In this document: piece after piece, positions 44,590 through 53,430 of the stretch | Position numbering within the stretch: position 1 is the stretch's first letter | Layout: the number at the start of each line of letters is the position of its first letter | Source of the DNA: Allomuricauda sp. NBRC 101325 | Lineage (GTDB): Bacteria; Bacteroidota; Bacteroidia; Flavobacteriales; Flavobacteriaceae | NCBI RefSeq assembly: GCF_030268205.1 | Contig: NZ_BSQF01000002.1 | Location: 434,001 to 498,000, forward strand | Direction: 5' to 3' | DNA: 64,000 bases | Program-made: the position numbers and the translations under genes | The notes under the pieces: generated by a model | Database searches by the model: none | What the model saw: only the letters and a program-made list of their open reading frames with translations | Told to the model about the DNA's origin: nothing

Positions 44590-47535
44590 TTATTGGGTGT
44601 CACATTCAAATGTTTGTTTCTCACTTTGCACAGGAGTACGGGTTGGGCCTCCTTTTTTGCCTTCGTTCAGCATCATTCCGATAAGTAGATTGCGCTCTTT
44701 CTTAATGGCTTCACGCATTTCTTTATCTTTTTCTCTATCGAAATAAACTTTTCCCTCGATCAAGGTCTTTTCTGCCAACGCATAAATAGAAAGAGGGTGG
44801 TCGCTCCAAAGCACCACATCGGCATCTTTCCCTTCTTCAATACTTCCTACGCGGTCATCCAAATGCAACAACTTGGCAGGGTTAAGGGTAACCATCTTCC
44901 AGGCTTCGATTTCTGATACTCCACCATATTTTACAATTTTACCGGCCTCTTGGTTCAGTCTTCTGGACATTTCGGCATCATCACTGTTAATGGCAACGGT
45001 TACGCCTTCGCTGTGCATAATGGCAGCATTGTAAGGAATAGCATCGTTAACCTCATATTTGTAAGCCCACCAGTCACTGAAAGTTCCACCTCCAACACCG
45101 TGCTCGGCCATTTTATCGGCAACTTTATATCCTTCTAAAATGTGAGTGAAAGTGTTCACGCGGAAATCAAATTTCTCAGCCACTTTCATCATCATATTGA
45201 TTTCACTTTGCACATAGGAGTGACAAGAAATGAATCGCTCTCCATTTAAGATTTCAGCCAAAGTTTCCATTTCCTCATCGTAACGGAAAGGTTGTCCACT
45301 TTTCTTTTGGGTATCATATTCTTTGGCACGTTGGAAGTAATCCGTGTACACCTGCTCAACTCCCATACGAGTTTGTGGGAATCTGGAATAGCTGCCCCAG
45401 TTGGATTGTTTTACGTTTTCACCCAAGGCAAACTTGATGAACTTAGGTGCATTATCGAACAAAAGGCCTTCGGCACTTTCACCCCACTTTAAACGTAGAA
45501 TTGCAGATTGTCCACCAATTGGATTGGCAGAACCATGCAGCAATTGCGCTGCGGTAACGCCACCGGCAAGGTCGCGATAAATTCCTGGGTGGGTTGGGTC
45601 GACCACATCTGCCATACGAACTTCTGCAGAGGAGTTGTGACCACCCTCGTTTACGGAAAGGGCGGCAATGTGCGTGTGCTCATCAATAATACCTGCTGTT
45701 AGGTGTTTTCCAGTGGCATCGACCACTGTAGCGCCACCGGCTTTAAGGTCTTTTCCAACTTTGGAGATTTTACCACCTTTTACCAATACATCGGTATTTT
45801 CCAAAATGCTTTCCCCTGTCCAAACAGTTGCGTTTTTAAACAGAATGGTCTCTTGTTTTGGTTTTGATGCATAACCGTAACCCGTATTTGGGTAGGTAAG
45901 TGCCATTAATTGTGGTGCCTCGGATGCTTTTTCTTCATCTTCTTTTTCCTCGAATGCCTTGGTAAGGGTCAAAGTAGCGGTTGATTCATCTCCATTTGGA
46001 GTAACAGCTTTGCCTTTTATGGTGCCAGAGTTATCCATCACATGGGCAACCCATCTGTATGAACCGATTTTATCTTCTGTGAAAGAAAGGTTCAACCAGT
46101 CTGCGGAATAATCAATTTTGGAATCCAATTTTTCGTCTCCTTTTTTGATTTCTGCCTTAGGCTTGTCAATAGAACCAGTCAAAGAAACCGAATAGGTGCT
46201 TCCGCCAAGAGCTAGGTTGTAATCACCTCTAACATCTTTAATGTCCTTGTTTTGGATGATGTCTTTGGTTCCTTGCACCCAGTTTTCGTAAAGAATGGTG
46301 CCTTTGTCAAAAATTTCTCCGGAAGTGATCAAGAAATTGGCTTGACTTCCTACTTGTAACGAACCAATTTCACCAGTTTTACCTAAAATTTCAGCAGGCA
46401 CTGTGGTAAGGGCTTCCAAAGCTTTCGTTTTTGAAAGTCCATAGGTAATGGCTTTCATTAATTTATCCTTAAGGTCTTTTGGAGACTTTAATCCGTGAAG
46501 TGTGATGGTAAACTCAACACCATTATCGGCCAATACTTTTGGGTTGGATGGAGCCATGTTCCAATGTCTCATGTCCTTCAATTCGATGTACTCAGCTTCA
46601 TAAGGATTGGAAACGTCGTAAGCATCAGGGAAGTTGATAGGCAAGATCAACTTGGCATTGGTCGCTTTGATATCGTCAATGAATTGGTATTCATCACCAC
46701 CACCTAAAATGGTGTATTGTACACCGAATTGATCACCTATTTTATCAGCACGCAAAACATTGCCGTTATCGCCAGCTGCATAAATTTGAGTCAAACCTTT
46801 ATTGGCGATCAGTGCTTCCAAGGAACGATCATTGGTTTCCACATTGCCTTTGCTGTACCAGTCCATATCGTAGTACAACTGTCTCATCAAGGCCATGGCG
46901 CCCATTAGGGAACCCGGATAGGATTGTGGAGATGTTACACTTTTTTCAAAACTGAAATATTGCGCCGATTTATCTGAAAGGATACGCTGCGCCTCGCTGG
47001 CATCGTCGTTCAACGCCACCAAAACACCAGTTCCTCTTGCAATTCCATCCTCGATGTTTGCATTAACGGCACCAAATCCAGCTTTTCTAAGATCACTTGC
47101 TTTTTTTGCATCATATTTAAAACTGCCAATGGCATTGTTTTCTGGCATAATGTGATCGTTCCAATAGAATCCCTCTCTTGTGGGTTCGTATTGTGCAGAT
47201 CTTCCACCACCTGGTGCACGCTTTGGTTTTTCTACTCCAAATCCAGAGAACACATCGATAAAGGATGGATAAATGGATTTTCCTTCCAAATCCTCTACCA
47301 CTGCATTTTTAGGAATGCTCACAGATTTACCAACCTGAACCACTTTTCCGTTTTTGATCAGAAGGGTTCCATTGTTGATGACTTGAGTAGGAGTTACATA
47401 GATCTTGGCATTGGTGAATGCCATGTAATTGTTGTTCTTCTTTGCTTTAACACCGTCGTTAATCGGAAAGTAATCCTGTGCAAACAAAGAAACACTGCCC
47501 ACAAAGAGGAACAGCGCTAAAAGTTTAAGTCTCAT
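44590..47535 (-). CDS. Two-domain amidohydrolase
   Basis: 981 aa secreted protein with signal peptide (MRLKLLALFLFVGSVSLFAQ). Two amidohydrolase units in tandem: the N-terminal one (about residues 35-430) has GKSIYPSFIDVFSGFG, lacking the metal ligands. A linker of about 150 residues follows. The C-terminal one (about residues 560-950) has GIIDEHTHIAAL with H620 and H622, THILEGYKVADK, and the metal-binding aspartate in AINSDDAEMSRR. So one active and one inactive domain in one chain. The substrate is unknown; imidazolonepropionase-like or cyclic amide hydrolases are the nearest named families. Confidence 0.88.
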   Translation of the reverse strand: MRLKLLALFLFVGSVSLFAQDYFPINDGVKAKKNNNYMAFTNAKIYVTPTQVINNGTLLIKNGKVVQVGKSVSIPKNAVVEDLEGKSIYPSFIDVFSGFGVEKPKRAPGGGRSAQYEPTREGFYWNDHIMPENNAIGSFKYDAKKASDLRKAGFGAVNANIEDGIARGTGVLVALNDDASEAQRILSDKSAQYFSFEKSVTSPQSYPGSLMGAMALMRQLYYDMDWYSKGNVETNDRSLEALIANKGLTQIYAAGDNGNVLRADKIGDQFGVQYTILGGGDEYQFIDDIKATNAKLILPINFPDAYDVSNPYEAEYIELKDMRHWNMAPSNPKVLADNGVEFTITLHGLKSPKDLKDKLMKAITYGLSKTKALEALTTVPAEILGKTGEIGSLQVGSQANFLITSGEIFDKGTILYENWVQGTKDIIQNKDIKDVRGDYNLALGGSTYSVSLTGSIDKPKAEIKKGDEKLDSKIDYSADWLNLSFTEDKIGSYRWVAHVMDNSGTIKGKAVTPNGDESTATLTLTKAFEEKEDEEKASEAPQLMALTYPNTGYGYASKPKQETILFKNATVWTGESILENTDVLVKGGKISKVGKDLKAGGATVVDATGKHLTAGIIDEHTHIAALSVNEGGHNSSAEVRMADVVDPTHPGIYRDLAGGVTAAQLLHGSANPIGGQSAILRLKWGESAEGLLFDNAPKFIKFALGENVKQSNWGSYSRFPQTRMGVEQVYTDYFQRAKEYDTQKKSGQPFRYDEEMETLAEILNGERFISCHSYVQSEINMMMKVAEKFDFRVNTFTHILEGYKVADKMAEHGVGGGTFSDWWAYKYEVNDAIPYNAAIMHSEGVTVAINSDDAEMSRRLNQEAGKIVKYGGVSEIEAWKMVTLNPAKLLHLDDRVGSIEEGKDADVVLWSDHPLSIYALAEKTLIEGKVYFDREKDKEMREAIKKERNLLIGMMLNEGKKGGPTRTPVQSEKQTFECDTQ

Positions 47536-47594
47536 ACGGTTTTAATTGAATTAGTTGGTTTAAAGATAGGTTTTGTGATAGTACCTCACAAGTT

Positions 47595-48668
47595 TCAAAA
47601 GTGCTCCGGATGCTGTTTGCGGTAGTTGATCATTAGGCCTACCATGGAGTTGTAACTTTTGATGCCTTCCTTTTGGTTGTTCGCCTTTAAAAATGTGTTG
47701 AACACAGATTTAAAAACAGGCTCCAAGGGGTTCTCGTATTTTTCCCAAAATTCTCTTAATTCTTGAAAATTTTTCAATACCCCGGGATGTAGGGTGGCCA
47801 AAACGGTTTGGTACTTTTCCTCGTCCCTAAAAAATAGGTCGGAAAGACAATACCCAAGTGCATGGTGGTAGGCTGAATATTTAAAATAAGGGTCGTTGCT
47901 TTGCAAGGTGACCAAAGTCCCGATAAAATTGGTGGCATCTTCCGCCGAATAGCCCAATTGATGGCCCACCTCATGACCACTCACAACGGGCAGTCTAAAT
48001 CGAGGGGTGACACCGTTAACCTGTGCTTCGTTGGTAAAAGGATTCAAATAGCCACCATAACCCATATAGGTCAAGGGAATGCTATAAATGGATGACTTTA
48101 GACTCTTGCTTTTATATTCAAAATCGGGGTAAATGTTGCCCAAAAAATCATAGGCTGCCTTAGTTTGTGTGAAAACCTCTTTTCTGGAATTGGAAAGATG
48201 AACTGGCGATATGGTGTCACCCGTAATTTGTTGCTGATATTCATTGGTTTGTTCAACCAGATATTGGGTAAAATCTAAAAGTTCTTGGTCCGAATATTCC
48301 CGTTCTATGTTCAATTTCCAAGTAATGGGTTGTCTATGGTAATTCATCCCCCATAAAAAATGAAAGGCGAAAAAAACGATGGAGAGGGCCACTAGGACAT
48401 CTTTTAAAAAGTAGAGGGGTTTGGAAATGATTTTTTTCCAATGTTTATAAATGTATCGAATCACTAAAATTGTGGCTGCGGTATATAAAAGGTCCCCAAA
48501 GGAGAAGGGCATCCAACCGAATAGCACTCTCAATACCCTTGAAATAATGGGGTAAATGCCGTTGCTGTAATAATCTTCAACAAAGTTGGGGTAGCCAGCG
48601 ATCCATTGTACCAATAGAATTTGGATGGGCAATGCAATTACAATAATGGTTTTGACTTTTTGACGCAT
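47595..48668 (-). CDS. DUF3810 membrane metalloprotease-like protein
   Basis: 357 aa from ATG 48668; an earlier in-frame start adds 13 residues overlapping a terminator. Three membrane helices in the first 115 residues, then a periplasmic domain with LPVVSGHEVGHQLGYSAEDA, i.e. the zinc motif HEVGH, and the downstream YHHALGYCLSDLFF. DUF3810 proteins are thought to be zinc-dependent peptidases; no substrate is known. It lies 59 bases upstream of the amidohydrolase gene and is likely a separate unit. Confidence 0.85.
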   Translation of the reverse strand: MRQKVKTIIVIALPIQILLVQWIAGYPNFVEDYYSNGIYPIISRVLRVLFGWMPFSFGDLLYTAATILVIRYIYKHWKKIISKPLYFLKDVLVALSIVFFAFHFLWGMNYHRQPITWKLNIEREYSDQELLDFTQYLVEQTNEYQQQITGDTISPVHLSNSRKEVFTQTKAAYDFLGNIYPDFEYKSKSLKSSIYSIPLTYMGYGGYLNPFTNEAQVNGVTPRFRLPVVSGHEVGHQLGYSAEDATNFIGTLVTLQSNDPYFKYSAYHHALGYCLSDLFFRDEEKYQTVLATLHPGVLKNFQELREFWEKYENPLEPVFKSVFNTFLKANNQKEGIKSYNSMVGLMINYRKQHPEHF

Positions 48669-48704
48669 CAAAAAACTGAAAAGGAATTTGTTCGGTTCAC
48701 GGCA

Positions 48705-48737
48705 CAAAAAAACCGCACTGAAAAGTACGGCTTTTTT
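48705..48737 (-). terminator. Terminator of the PPIase gene
   Basis: Imperfect stem AAAACCG-C-ACT / AGT-A-CGG-CTTTT with T runs at both ends, 24 bases after the PPIase stop. It would work in the minus direction. Confidence 0.65.
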
Positions 48738-48760
48738 ATATTTTGAAATGCGCTCTTTTA

Positions 48761-49864
48761 TTATTGTACGCCCACAATTTCCAAGTCAAATACTAAAGTG
48801 GAACCACCAGGAATTGGTCCATAATCATTATCGCCATATCCCAAATGTGGAGGAACGAATATGCGAATCTTATCTCCAATTTTCATGGTCAACAAACCTT
48901 CGCGGAAACCAGCTGCCAACTGTGCATCTGGGCTGTAGGACATTGGGAAAGGGGTGTACCCTCCTTGATCTCTTCTACCTGGATTCAATTGGTTGAATTT
49001 TGCGGCGATTTCCTCAATATTACTATCAAAAAGGTCACCGTTGAACAACCAACCAGCGTAATTTACCATGGCCATTTGTCCAATATTGGGCTGTTCGCCT
49101 TCTCCTTCTTTTAATTTAAGAATTCTCAATCCAGATGGAGTTTCTTCGGCTTGTTCCACTTGTTCGGTAAATTCGGCCACCAAATCCTCTTTCATTTTTT
49201 TGAATTCAGCCTCTACTAATTTGGCCTCTTCAAAATAGTCCGACATAATTTGAACGGCATCGAATTTTTTGGCTTCTTTTCCATTGCGAACAATCTCTAC
49301 GTGGTTCATTACCACATCAACTTCAGGCTTGTCCCTTGCGATTGTTTTTACATTGGCGATGGTGTCAACAACGTCAAGTCCACTCACTACTTCTCCAAAA
49401 ACAGTGTGTTTTCCATTTAACCAAGGGGTTGCTGTATGGGTAATAAAAAATTGGCTGCTGTTGGTTTTTGGACCTCTGTTGGCCATGGATAAAATTCCTT
49501 TTTTGGTGTGCAACAACGAATCGTTGAACTCATCCTTAAAAGTGTAGCCAATATTTCCACTACCAGAACCTGTTGGATCGCCCCCTTGAAGCATGAAATC
49601 CTTGATGACGCGGTGGAAAATAATACCGTCATAGAATTTTTTGTTTTTGTATTCATCACTAACATAAGGGTTGTTCCCTTCTGCCAAGGATACAAAGTTG
49701 GCAACGGTAACTGGAGTTTTTTGATACTCCAATTTAATGATGATGTCTCCTTTAGTAGTCTGGATATCGGCAAAAATACCGTCTCCCAAATCGGCATATT
49801 TGCTCGATTTGCAGCCCAAAAGTGCCAAGGTAAAAGCGGTTATTAGAAAAAGTGATTTTTTCAT
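48761..49864 (-). CDS. Cyclophilin-FKBP fusion lipoprotein
   Basis: 367 aa peptidylprolyl isomerase with two different PPIase domains. Lipoprotein signal MKKSLFLITAFTLALLGC (cysteine 18). Residues about 28-190 are a cyclophilin (FHRVIKDFMLQGGDPTGSG, NSSQFFITHTATPWLNGKHTVFG). A helical linker (VEQAEETPSGLRILKLKEG) leads to an FKBP domain (GQMAMVNYAGWLFNGDLFDSN, GFREGLLTMKIGDKIRIFVP, GYGDNDYGPIPGG). It should act on outer-membrane or secreted proteins in the periplasm. It is 15 bases downstream of gldI, another FKBP lipoprotein, so three PPIase domains lie in one operon. Confidence 0.92.
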   Translation of the reverse strand: MKKSLFLITAFTLALLGCKSSKYADLGDGIFADIQTTKGDIIIKLEYQKTPVTVANFVSLAEGNNPYVSDEYKNKKFYDGIIFHRVIKDFMLQGGDPTGSGSGNIGYTFKDEFNDSLLHTKKGILSMANRGPKTNSSQFFITHTATPWLNGKHTVFGEVVSGLDVVDTIANVKTIARDKPEVDVVMNHVEIVRNGKEAKKFDAVQIMSDYFEEAKLVEAEFKKMKEDLVAEFTEQVEQAEETPSGLRILKLKEGEGEQPNIGQMAMVNYAGWLFNGDLFDSNIEEIAAKFNQLNPGRRDQGGYTPFPMSYSPDAQLAAGFREGLLTMKIGDKIRIFVPPHLGYGDNDYGPIPGGSTLVFDLEIVGVQ

Positions 49865-49879
49865 GTTGATTGTAAAGAT

Positions 49880-50428
49880 TTAGTTTATACTGTCGTTGTC
49901 AATTATGATCGTGTGTAATTCCACTGATGATTTTAATGGGGTTTTTGGCCCAATTTTATTGTTGTCCCCCTGGTAGCCATACGCTTGCGGTGATGGAAAC
50001 AAAAAGGATGCTTTTTCAGAAATCTTGAGCAATTTTACCGCATTTTGAATGCCTGGGAACAATTGCTGTTTGTCGATTACATAGGAGGTTGGCCCTATTT
50101 CTTCAGCTGAGTAAATAGTATCGTTGTCCAAGGTCATTAAATTGTAAGAAAACAAAACTTGGTCACCTGTTTTTGGAGCATAGGTGGCTGTATCATTTTT
50201 GGTTTCAAAATAGTACCAAAACCCATTTGGACTGGTCAAATATTCGTGCAAGGTGTCTTTTTGGATGATTTCCTGAATCAATTTCTCCTCTACGGCCAAT
50301 AATTCTTTGTTACGCTCAATAGACTCCTTGTAATACCTCCCTGATTTTATTTCAACAGGTCGTCTAGGTTCTGGACCGTCACAGTTCACAAGTAAAATGG
50401 CCAAAAGAAAAACTAAAACAAGTCTCAT
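49880..50428 (-). CDS. gldI: Gliding motility-associated FKBP lipoprotein GldI
   Basis: 182 aa lipoprotein (MRLVLVFLLAILLVNC, lipobox cysteine at residue 16) with an FKBP-type domain: GDQVLFSYNLMTLDNDTIYSA, LFPGIQNAVKLLKISEKASF and the C-terminal KSSVELHTIIIDND. In Flavobacterium johnsoniae GldI is needed for gliding and is thought to help fold gliding and type IX secretion components. It overlaps the nrnA stop by four bases (ATGA) and sits with the fused PPIase. Whether this organism glides cannot be told from one gene. Confidence 0.88.
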   Translation of the reverse strand: MRLVLVFLLAILLVNCDGPEPRRPVEIKSGRYYKESIERNKELLAVEEKLIQEIIQKDTLHEYLTSPNGFWYYFETKNDTATYAPKTGDQVLFSYNLMTLDNDTIYSAEEIGPTSYVIDKQQLFPGIQNAVKLLKISEKASFLFPSPQAYGYQGDNNKIGPKTPLKSSVELHTIIIDNDSIN

Positions 50429-51441
50429 TTGTTTAATTGACTTTTATAGGTTTTTAATATTTCATTGAATCGGGCAACGGTTTCTTCCATACTAACATCG
50501 CTTCTTCCTCCTGCTGCATTGTCATGTCCGCCACCATTAAAATGTTCCCTTGCAAATGCATTTACCGAAAAATCTCCGATGGAACGCAATGAAATTTTTA
50601 TGATGCCCTCTTCTTTGTTTTCGATAAAAATAAGGGCAAAAATAATATCTTCAAGCGTAAGACCATAGTTTACAAAACCTTCGGTATCTCCTTTTTTGAA
50701 TCCGTTGGCATCCAATTCCTCTTGGGTAAGGGTAATATAAGCTGTTTTGTATTCAGGTAAGATTACCATATTGCTCAAGGCAACGCCCAACAAATGTAAT
50801 CTAGATGGGGAGTTGGTATCGAACACTTGTCTGTGGATTTCCATATTTTCGGCACCCTTGTCGATCAATTCAGCTACGACACGATGTGTTTTGCTAGAGG
50901 TGGATCTGTATTTAAAGGAGCCCGTATCCGTCATGATCCCAGTGTAGAGATTGGTGGCGATAGCTTTGGTAATGCTCTCCGTGGCGCCAAGAAAATCGAT
51001 AAAATTATAGACCATTTCGCAAGTGGAACTCATGGTAACATCGGAGTAGGTTACCTTGGCATAATCACTTGGTTGCTGATGGTGGTCGATCATTATAAAA
51101 TCAACCGTTGAATCTTCCAAAACAGTTTGCATTTGCCCAACGCGGGAAAGATCGTTAAAATCCAAGGTGAAAATCAGCGTGGCCTCCTCTAAAAAGGACT
51201 TTGCTTGACGGTTTTCCTTTTCAAAATTGAGCACAAAATCATTTCCGGGCATCCATTTTAAAAATTTTGGGTAATCGTTGGGTGCAATAACCTGAGTGGA
51301 ATGCCCCATCCCTTTCAAAAAAGCATCTAGTGCCAAACAAGAGCCCATGGCATCTCCATCTGGATTCTTATGTGGGATTATCGCAATCTTTTGAGGTTGG
51401 GAAAGTATCGACTTAACTGTCGTGATGTCCGCTGAATTCAT
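50425..51441 (-). CDS. nrnA: DHH-family oligoribonuclease/pAp phosphatase
   Basis: 338 aa from ATG 51441; a longer frame upstream reaches into the divergent phosphatase gene and is rejected. DHH domain with IIPHKNPDGDAMGSC, FTLDFNDLSRVG and MIDHHQQPSDYA, and a DHHA1 substrate domain with GGGHDNAAGGRS. NrnA degrades 2-5 nt RNA and 3'-phosphoadenosine 5'-phosphate. It is coupled to gldI by a four-base overlap, an operon arrangement that appears in Bacteroidota; a functional tie is not obvious. Confidence 0.92.
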   Translation of the reverse strand: MNSADITTVKSILSQPQKIAIIPHKNPDGDAMGSCLALDAFLKGMGHSTQVIAPNDYPKFLKWMPGNDFVLNFEKENRQAKSFLEEATLIFTLDFNDLSRVGQMQTVLEDSTVDFIMIDHHQQPSDYAKVTYSDVTMSSTCEMVYNFIDFLGATESITKAIATNLYTGIMTDTGSFKYRSTSSKTHRVVAELIDKGAENMEIHRQVFDTNSPSRLHLLGVALSNMVILPEYKTAYITLTQEELDANGFKKGDTEGFVNYGLTLEDIIFALIFIENKEEGIIKISLRSIGDFSVNAFAREHFNGGGHDNAAGGRSDVSMEETVARFNEILKTYKSQLNK

Positions 51442-51446
51442 GCGCC

Positions 51447-51476
51447 CAAATATACAATAATATAATATAGAGGTAA
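51447..51476 (-). promoter_or_regulatory. nrnA promoter, possibly leaderless transcript
   Basis: TATATTTG (51454-51447) with TTA 19 bases upstream, close to TTG-N19-TAnnTTTG. The ATG begins only six bases after the -7 box, so the transcript would start at or near the start codon. Confidence 0.45.
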
Positions 51477-51489
51477 CTTGCTTAATTCT

Positions 51490-51497
51490 TATTTTTG
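51490..51497 (+). promoter_or_regulatory. Possible promoter of the PhoD-like gene (-7 box)
   Basis: TATTTTTG matches TAnnTTTG, 19 bases before the ATG at 51517. No TTG at a suitable distance. Confidence 0.4.
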
Positions 51498-51516
51498 AAA
51501 CTGCAAAACCTAACCT

Positions 51517-52551
51517 ATGAAGCAACTTTCCGCATTATTTATTGCTTTTGCACTTTTAAGTGGGTGTAAAAAGAAAGAAGAAAAACCCAACGTTGAAACT
51601 CCCGAACCTGTTAGTGATTTTGTGGTTGCCTTTGGTTCGTGTAATATGCCTCAAGAGCCCAATCCGTTTTGGGATGATGTTTTGGCTGAAGCACCTGATG
51701 TTTGGATCTGGGGCGGAGATATTGTGTATGCCGATACGGATGATGTGGATAGACTTCGAGCCATTTATGCCCTACAGGATAGTGTTGCTGATTATGCAAA
51801 ATTGAAAGCCGCAGTACCCATAATAGGCACTTGGGACGATCACGATTTTGGCCTTAATGATGGAGGTGCCGATTTTTCCATTAAAAAAGAAAGCCAACAA
51901 GTATTTATGGATTTTATGGGGGTGCCGGAAGATAGTGAACGAAGAACCCGAGAGGGGGTTTATGCCTCCCATGAATACGAAAACCCTAAAGGGAAAATTA
52001 AGGTGCTTGTGTTGGATACCCGTTATTTCCGAACAGATTTAATAAAGGATGAAGACCCAAACAGAAGGTATCAGGCCAATTTTGATGAAAATGCCACGGT
52101 TTTGGGAGAGGCCCAGTGGGAATGGTTGCAAAATGAACTTTCAAGCTCGGATGCGGATTTCAATTTGATCATGTCCAGTATTCAATTTCTTTCCGCAGAA
52201 CATGGATTTGAAACCTGGGGCAATTTTCCAAAAGAAGTGGAGAAATTAGAGCAAATCATTGCTCAATCCAAAGCAAAAGGAGTTATCATACTTTCAGGAG
52301 ACCGACATATTTCGGAGTTTTCAAAGACAGAAGTAGAGGGATTGGAATATCCTTTAATTGATTTTACCAGCAGTGGACTTACACATTCCTATTTTAGTTT
52401 CGATGGTGAGCCCAACCAGTTTCGGGTAGGGGAAGTGGTTTCTGATAAAAGCTACGGTATCATTGATTTTAATTTCGAGAAAAAAGAGGTGGTTTTCAAA
52501 ATGATGGGGGACAATGGTGTTGTACTTCAAGAATTAAAACAAAACTATTAG
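51517..52551 (+). CDS. PhoD-like phosphatase lipoprotein
   Basis: 344 aa. Lipoprotein signal MKQLSALFIAFALLSGC (cysteine 17) and then a PhoD-type calcineurin fold: VVAFGSCNMPQEP, WGGDIVYADTDD (metal-binding aspartate), GTWDDHDFGLND and the terminal SGDRHISEF with metal-binding histidine. Members hydrolyse phosphodiesters or phosphomonoesters outside the cytoplasm; the substrate is unknown. It is smaller than classical PhoD (about 550 aa). It diverges from nrnA and is followed by the strong ndk promoter. Confidence 0.9.
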   Translation: MKQLSALFIAFALLSGCKKKEEKPNVETPEPVSDFVVAFGSCNMPQEPNPFWDDVLAEAPDVWIWGGDIVYADTDDVDRLRAIYALQDSVADYAKLKAAVPIIGTWDDHDFGLNDGGADFSIKKESQQVFMDFMGVPEDSERRTREGVYASHEYENPKGKIKVLVLDTRYFRTDLIKDEDPNRRYQANFDENATVLGEAQWEWLQNELSSSDADFNLIMSSIQFLSAEHGFETWGNFPKEVEKLEQIIAQSKAKGVIILSGDRHISEFSKTEVEGLEYPLIDFTSSGLTHSYFSFDGEPNQFRVGEVVSDKSYGIIDFNFEKKEVVFKMMGDNGVVLQELKQNY

Positions 52552-52554
52552 ACC

Positions 52555-52584
52555 TTGTGCGTTGATTGAAAAACCGTACTTTTG
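52555..52584 (+). promoter_or_regulatory. ndk promoter
   Basis: TTG (52555-52557), 19-base spacer, TACTTTTG (52577-52584): exact Bacteroidota sigma-A consensus. The ATG is 19 bases after the -7 box. Confidence 0.78.
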
Positions 52585-52602
52585 CGCAAAATTCTATAAA
52601 AA

Positions 52603-53022
52603 ATGACTGGAAATAGAACATTTACCATGATTAAGCCAGATGCTGTTGAAAACGGATACATTGGTGCGATCTTGGAAAAAATCACGGCTGCTGGATTCAA
52701 AATCGTAGCCATGAAGTACACTCAATTGAGTCAAAGAGATGCTGAGGAGTTTTATGGTATTCACAGAGAACGTCCATTTTTTGGAGAGTTGGTTGAGTTT
52801 ATGACCAGAGGCCCTATTGTTGCTGCCATTTTGGAAAAAGACAATGCTGTGGATGATTTTCGTGCCTTGATCGGTGCTACCAACCCTGCTGATGCTGCAG
52901 AAGGTACTATCCGTAAATTGTATGCTGCCAGTATTGGTGAAAATGCAGTTCACGGTTCTGATAGCGATGAGAATGCAGCGATAGAAGGTGCTTTCCATTT
53001 TGCAGGACGCGAAATTTTCTAA
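52603..53022 (+). CDS. ndk: Nucleoside-diphosphate kinase
   Basis: 139 aa. Transfers phosphate from ATP to nucleoside diphosphates, balancing NTP pools. Start [20 protein letters not shown], substrate-site [20 protein letters not shown] and the phosphohistidine H117 in [12 protein letters not shown]. Strong promoter directly upstream and perfect terminator 24 bases downstream, so it is a stand-alone gene. Confidence 0.97.
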   Translation: MTGNRTFTMIKPDAVENGYIGAILEKITAAGFKIVAMKYTQLSQRDAEEFYGIHRERPFFGELVEFMTRGPIVAAILEKDNAVDDFRALIGATNPADAAEGTIRKLYAASIGENAVHGSDSDENAAIEGAFHFAGREIF

Positions 53023-53045
53023 AAGCAAGCTGATAAAAATTTGGA

Positions 53046-53072
53046 AGCCACTCGTTTCGAGTGGCTTTTTTT
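53046..53072 (+). terminator. ndk terminator
   Basis: Perfect 10-base stem AAGCCACTCG / CGAGTGGCTT with a 3-base loop, ending in seven T. One of the clearest terminators in the window. Confidence 0.92.
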
Positions 53073-53109
53073 ATTCCGTGTGGCTGCTGAGCGTAGTCGA
53101 AGCACAAAA

Positions 53110-53182
53110 CGGAATCCAATTAAAGGGATGATGAGATGCTGAAACCTGCCTATGCCAGCAGGCAGGCTAGTTCAGTATGACG
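53110..53182 (+). repeat. 73-bp repeat, copy A
   Basis: Same length as copy B and differing at only four positions. It contains the inner palindrome CCTGCC-N10-GGCAGG. Starts CGGAATCCAATTAAAGGG. Confidence 0.92.
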
Positions 53183-53355
53183 AACTTCATTGAGTATTAT
53201 TATGAGCGAAGCGAAAAATCTCTTTTTGGGCTCAATTGGATTTCTCGTCGCTGCGCTCCGTCGAAATGACCCAAGGAAAAAAGTTGTCATTTCGAACGCC
53301 TGCCTAAGGGCAGGCAGGAATGTGAGAAATCTCATTTGTCATTCCGTGTTTGACA

Positions 53356-53428
53356 CGGAATCCAATTAAAGGGATGATGAGATGCTGAAACCTGTCTATG
53401 CCGGCAGGCAGGCCAGTTCAGCATGACG
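53356..53428 (+). repeat. 73-bp repeat, copy B
   Basis: Second copy, 246 bases from the first, same orientation, 69 of 73 bases identical. In this copy the inner palindrome includes TGCCGGCA. It ends just before the DUF721 gene stop. Confidence 0.92.
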
Positions 53429-53430
53429 TT

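Larger units (their letters stand above)
53073..53430. repeat. Gene-free block of dispersed repeat elements
   Basis: No plausible gene is found in this stretch. It holds two 73-base direct repeats (annotated separately), a hairpin ATTCCGTGT / ACACGGAAT (53341-53361), a hairpin GCCTGCC / GGCAGGC (53298-53315), and the strings TTTCTCGTCGCTGCGCTCCG and GTCATTTCGAACG. These are the kind of palindromic, C/G-rich elements found scattered between genes in many Bacteroidota; base composition differs clearly from the flanking genes. Confidence 0.8.

Noticed and set aside
53281..53335. Small gene or rRNA fragment in the repeat island
   Set aside because: Frames are short and broken; the sequence is explained by palindromic dispersed repeats.
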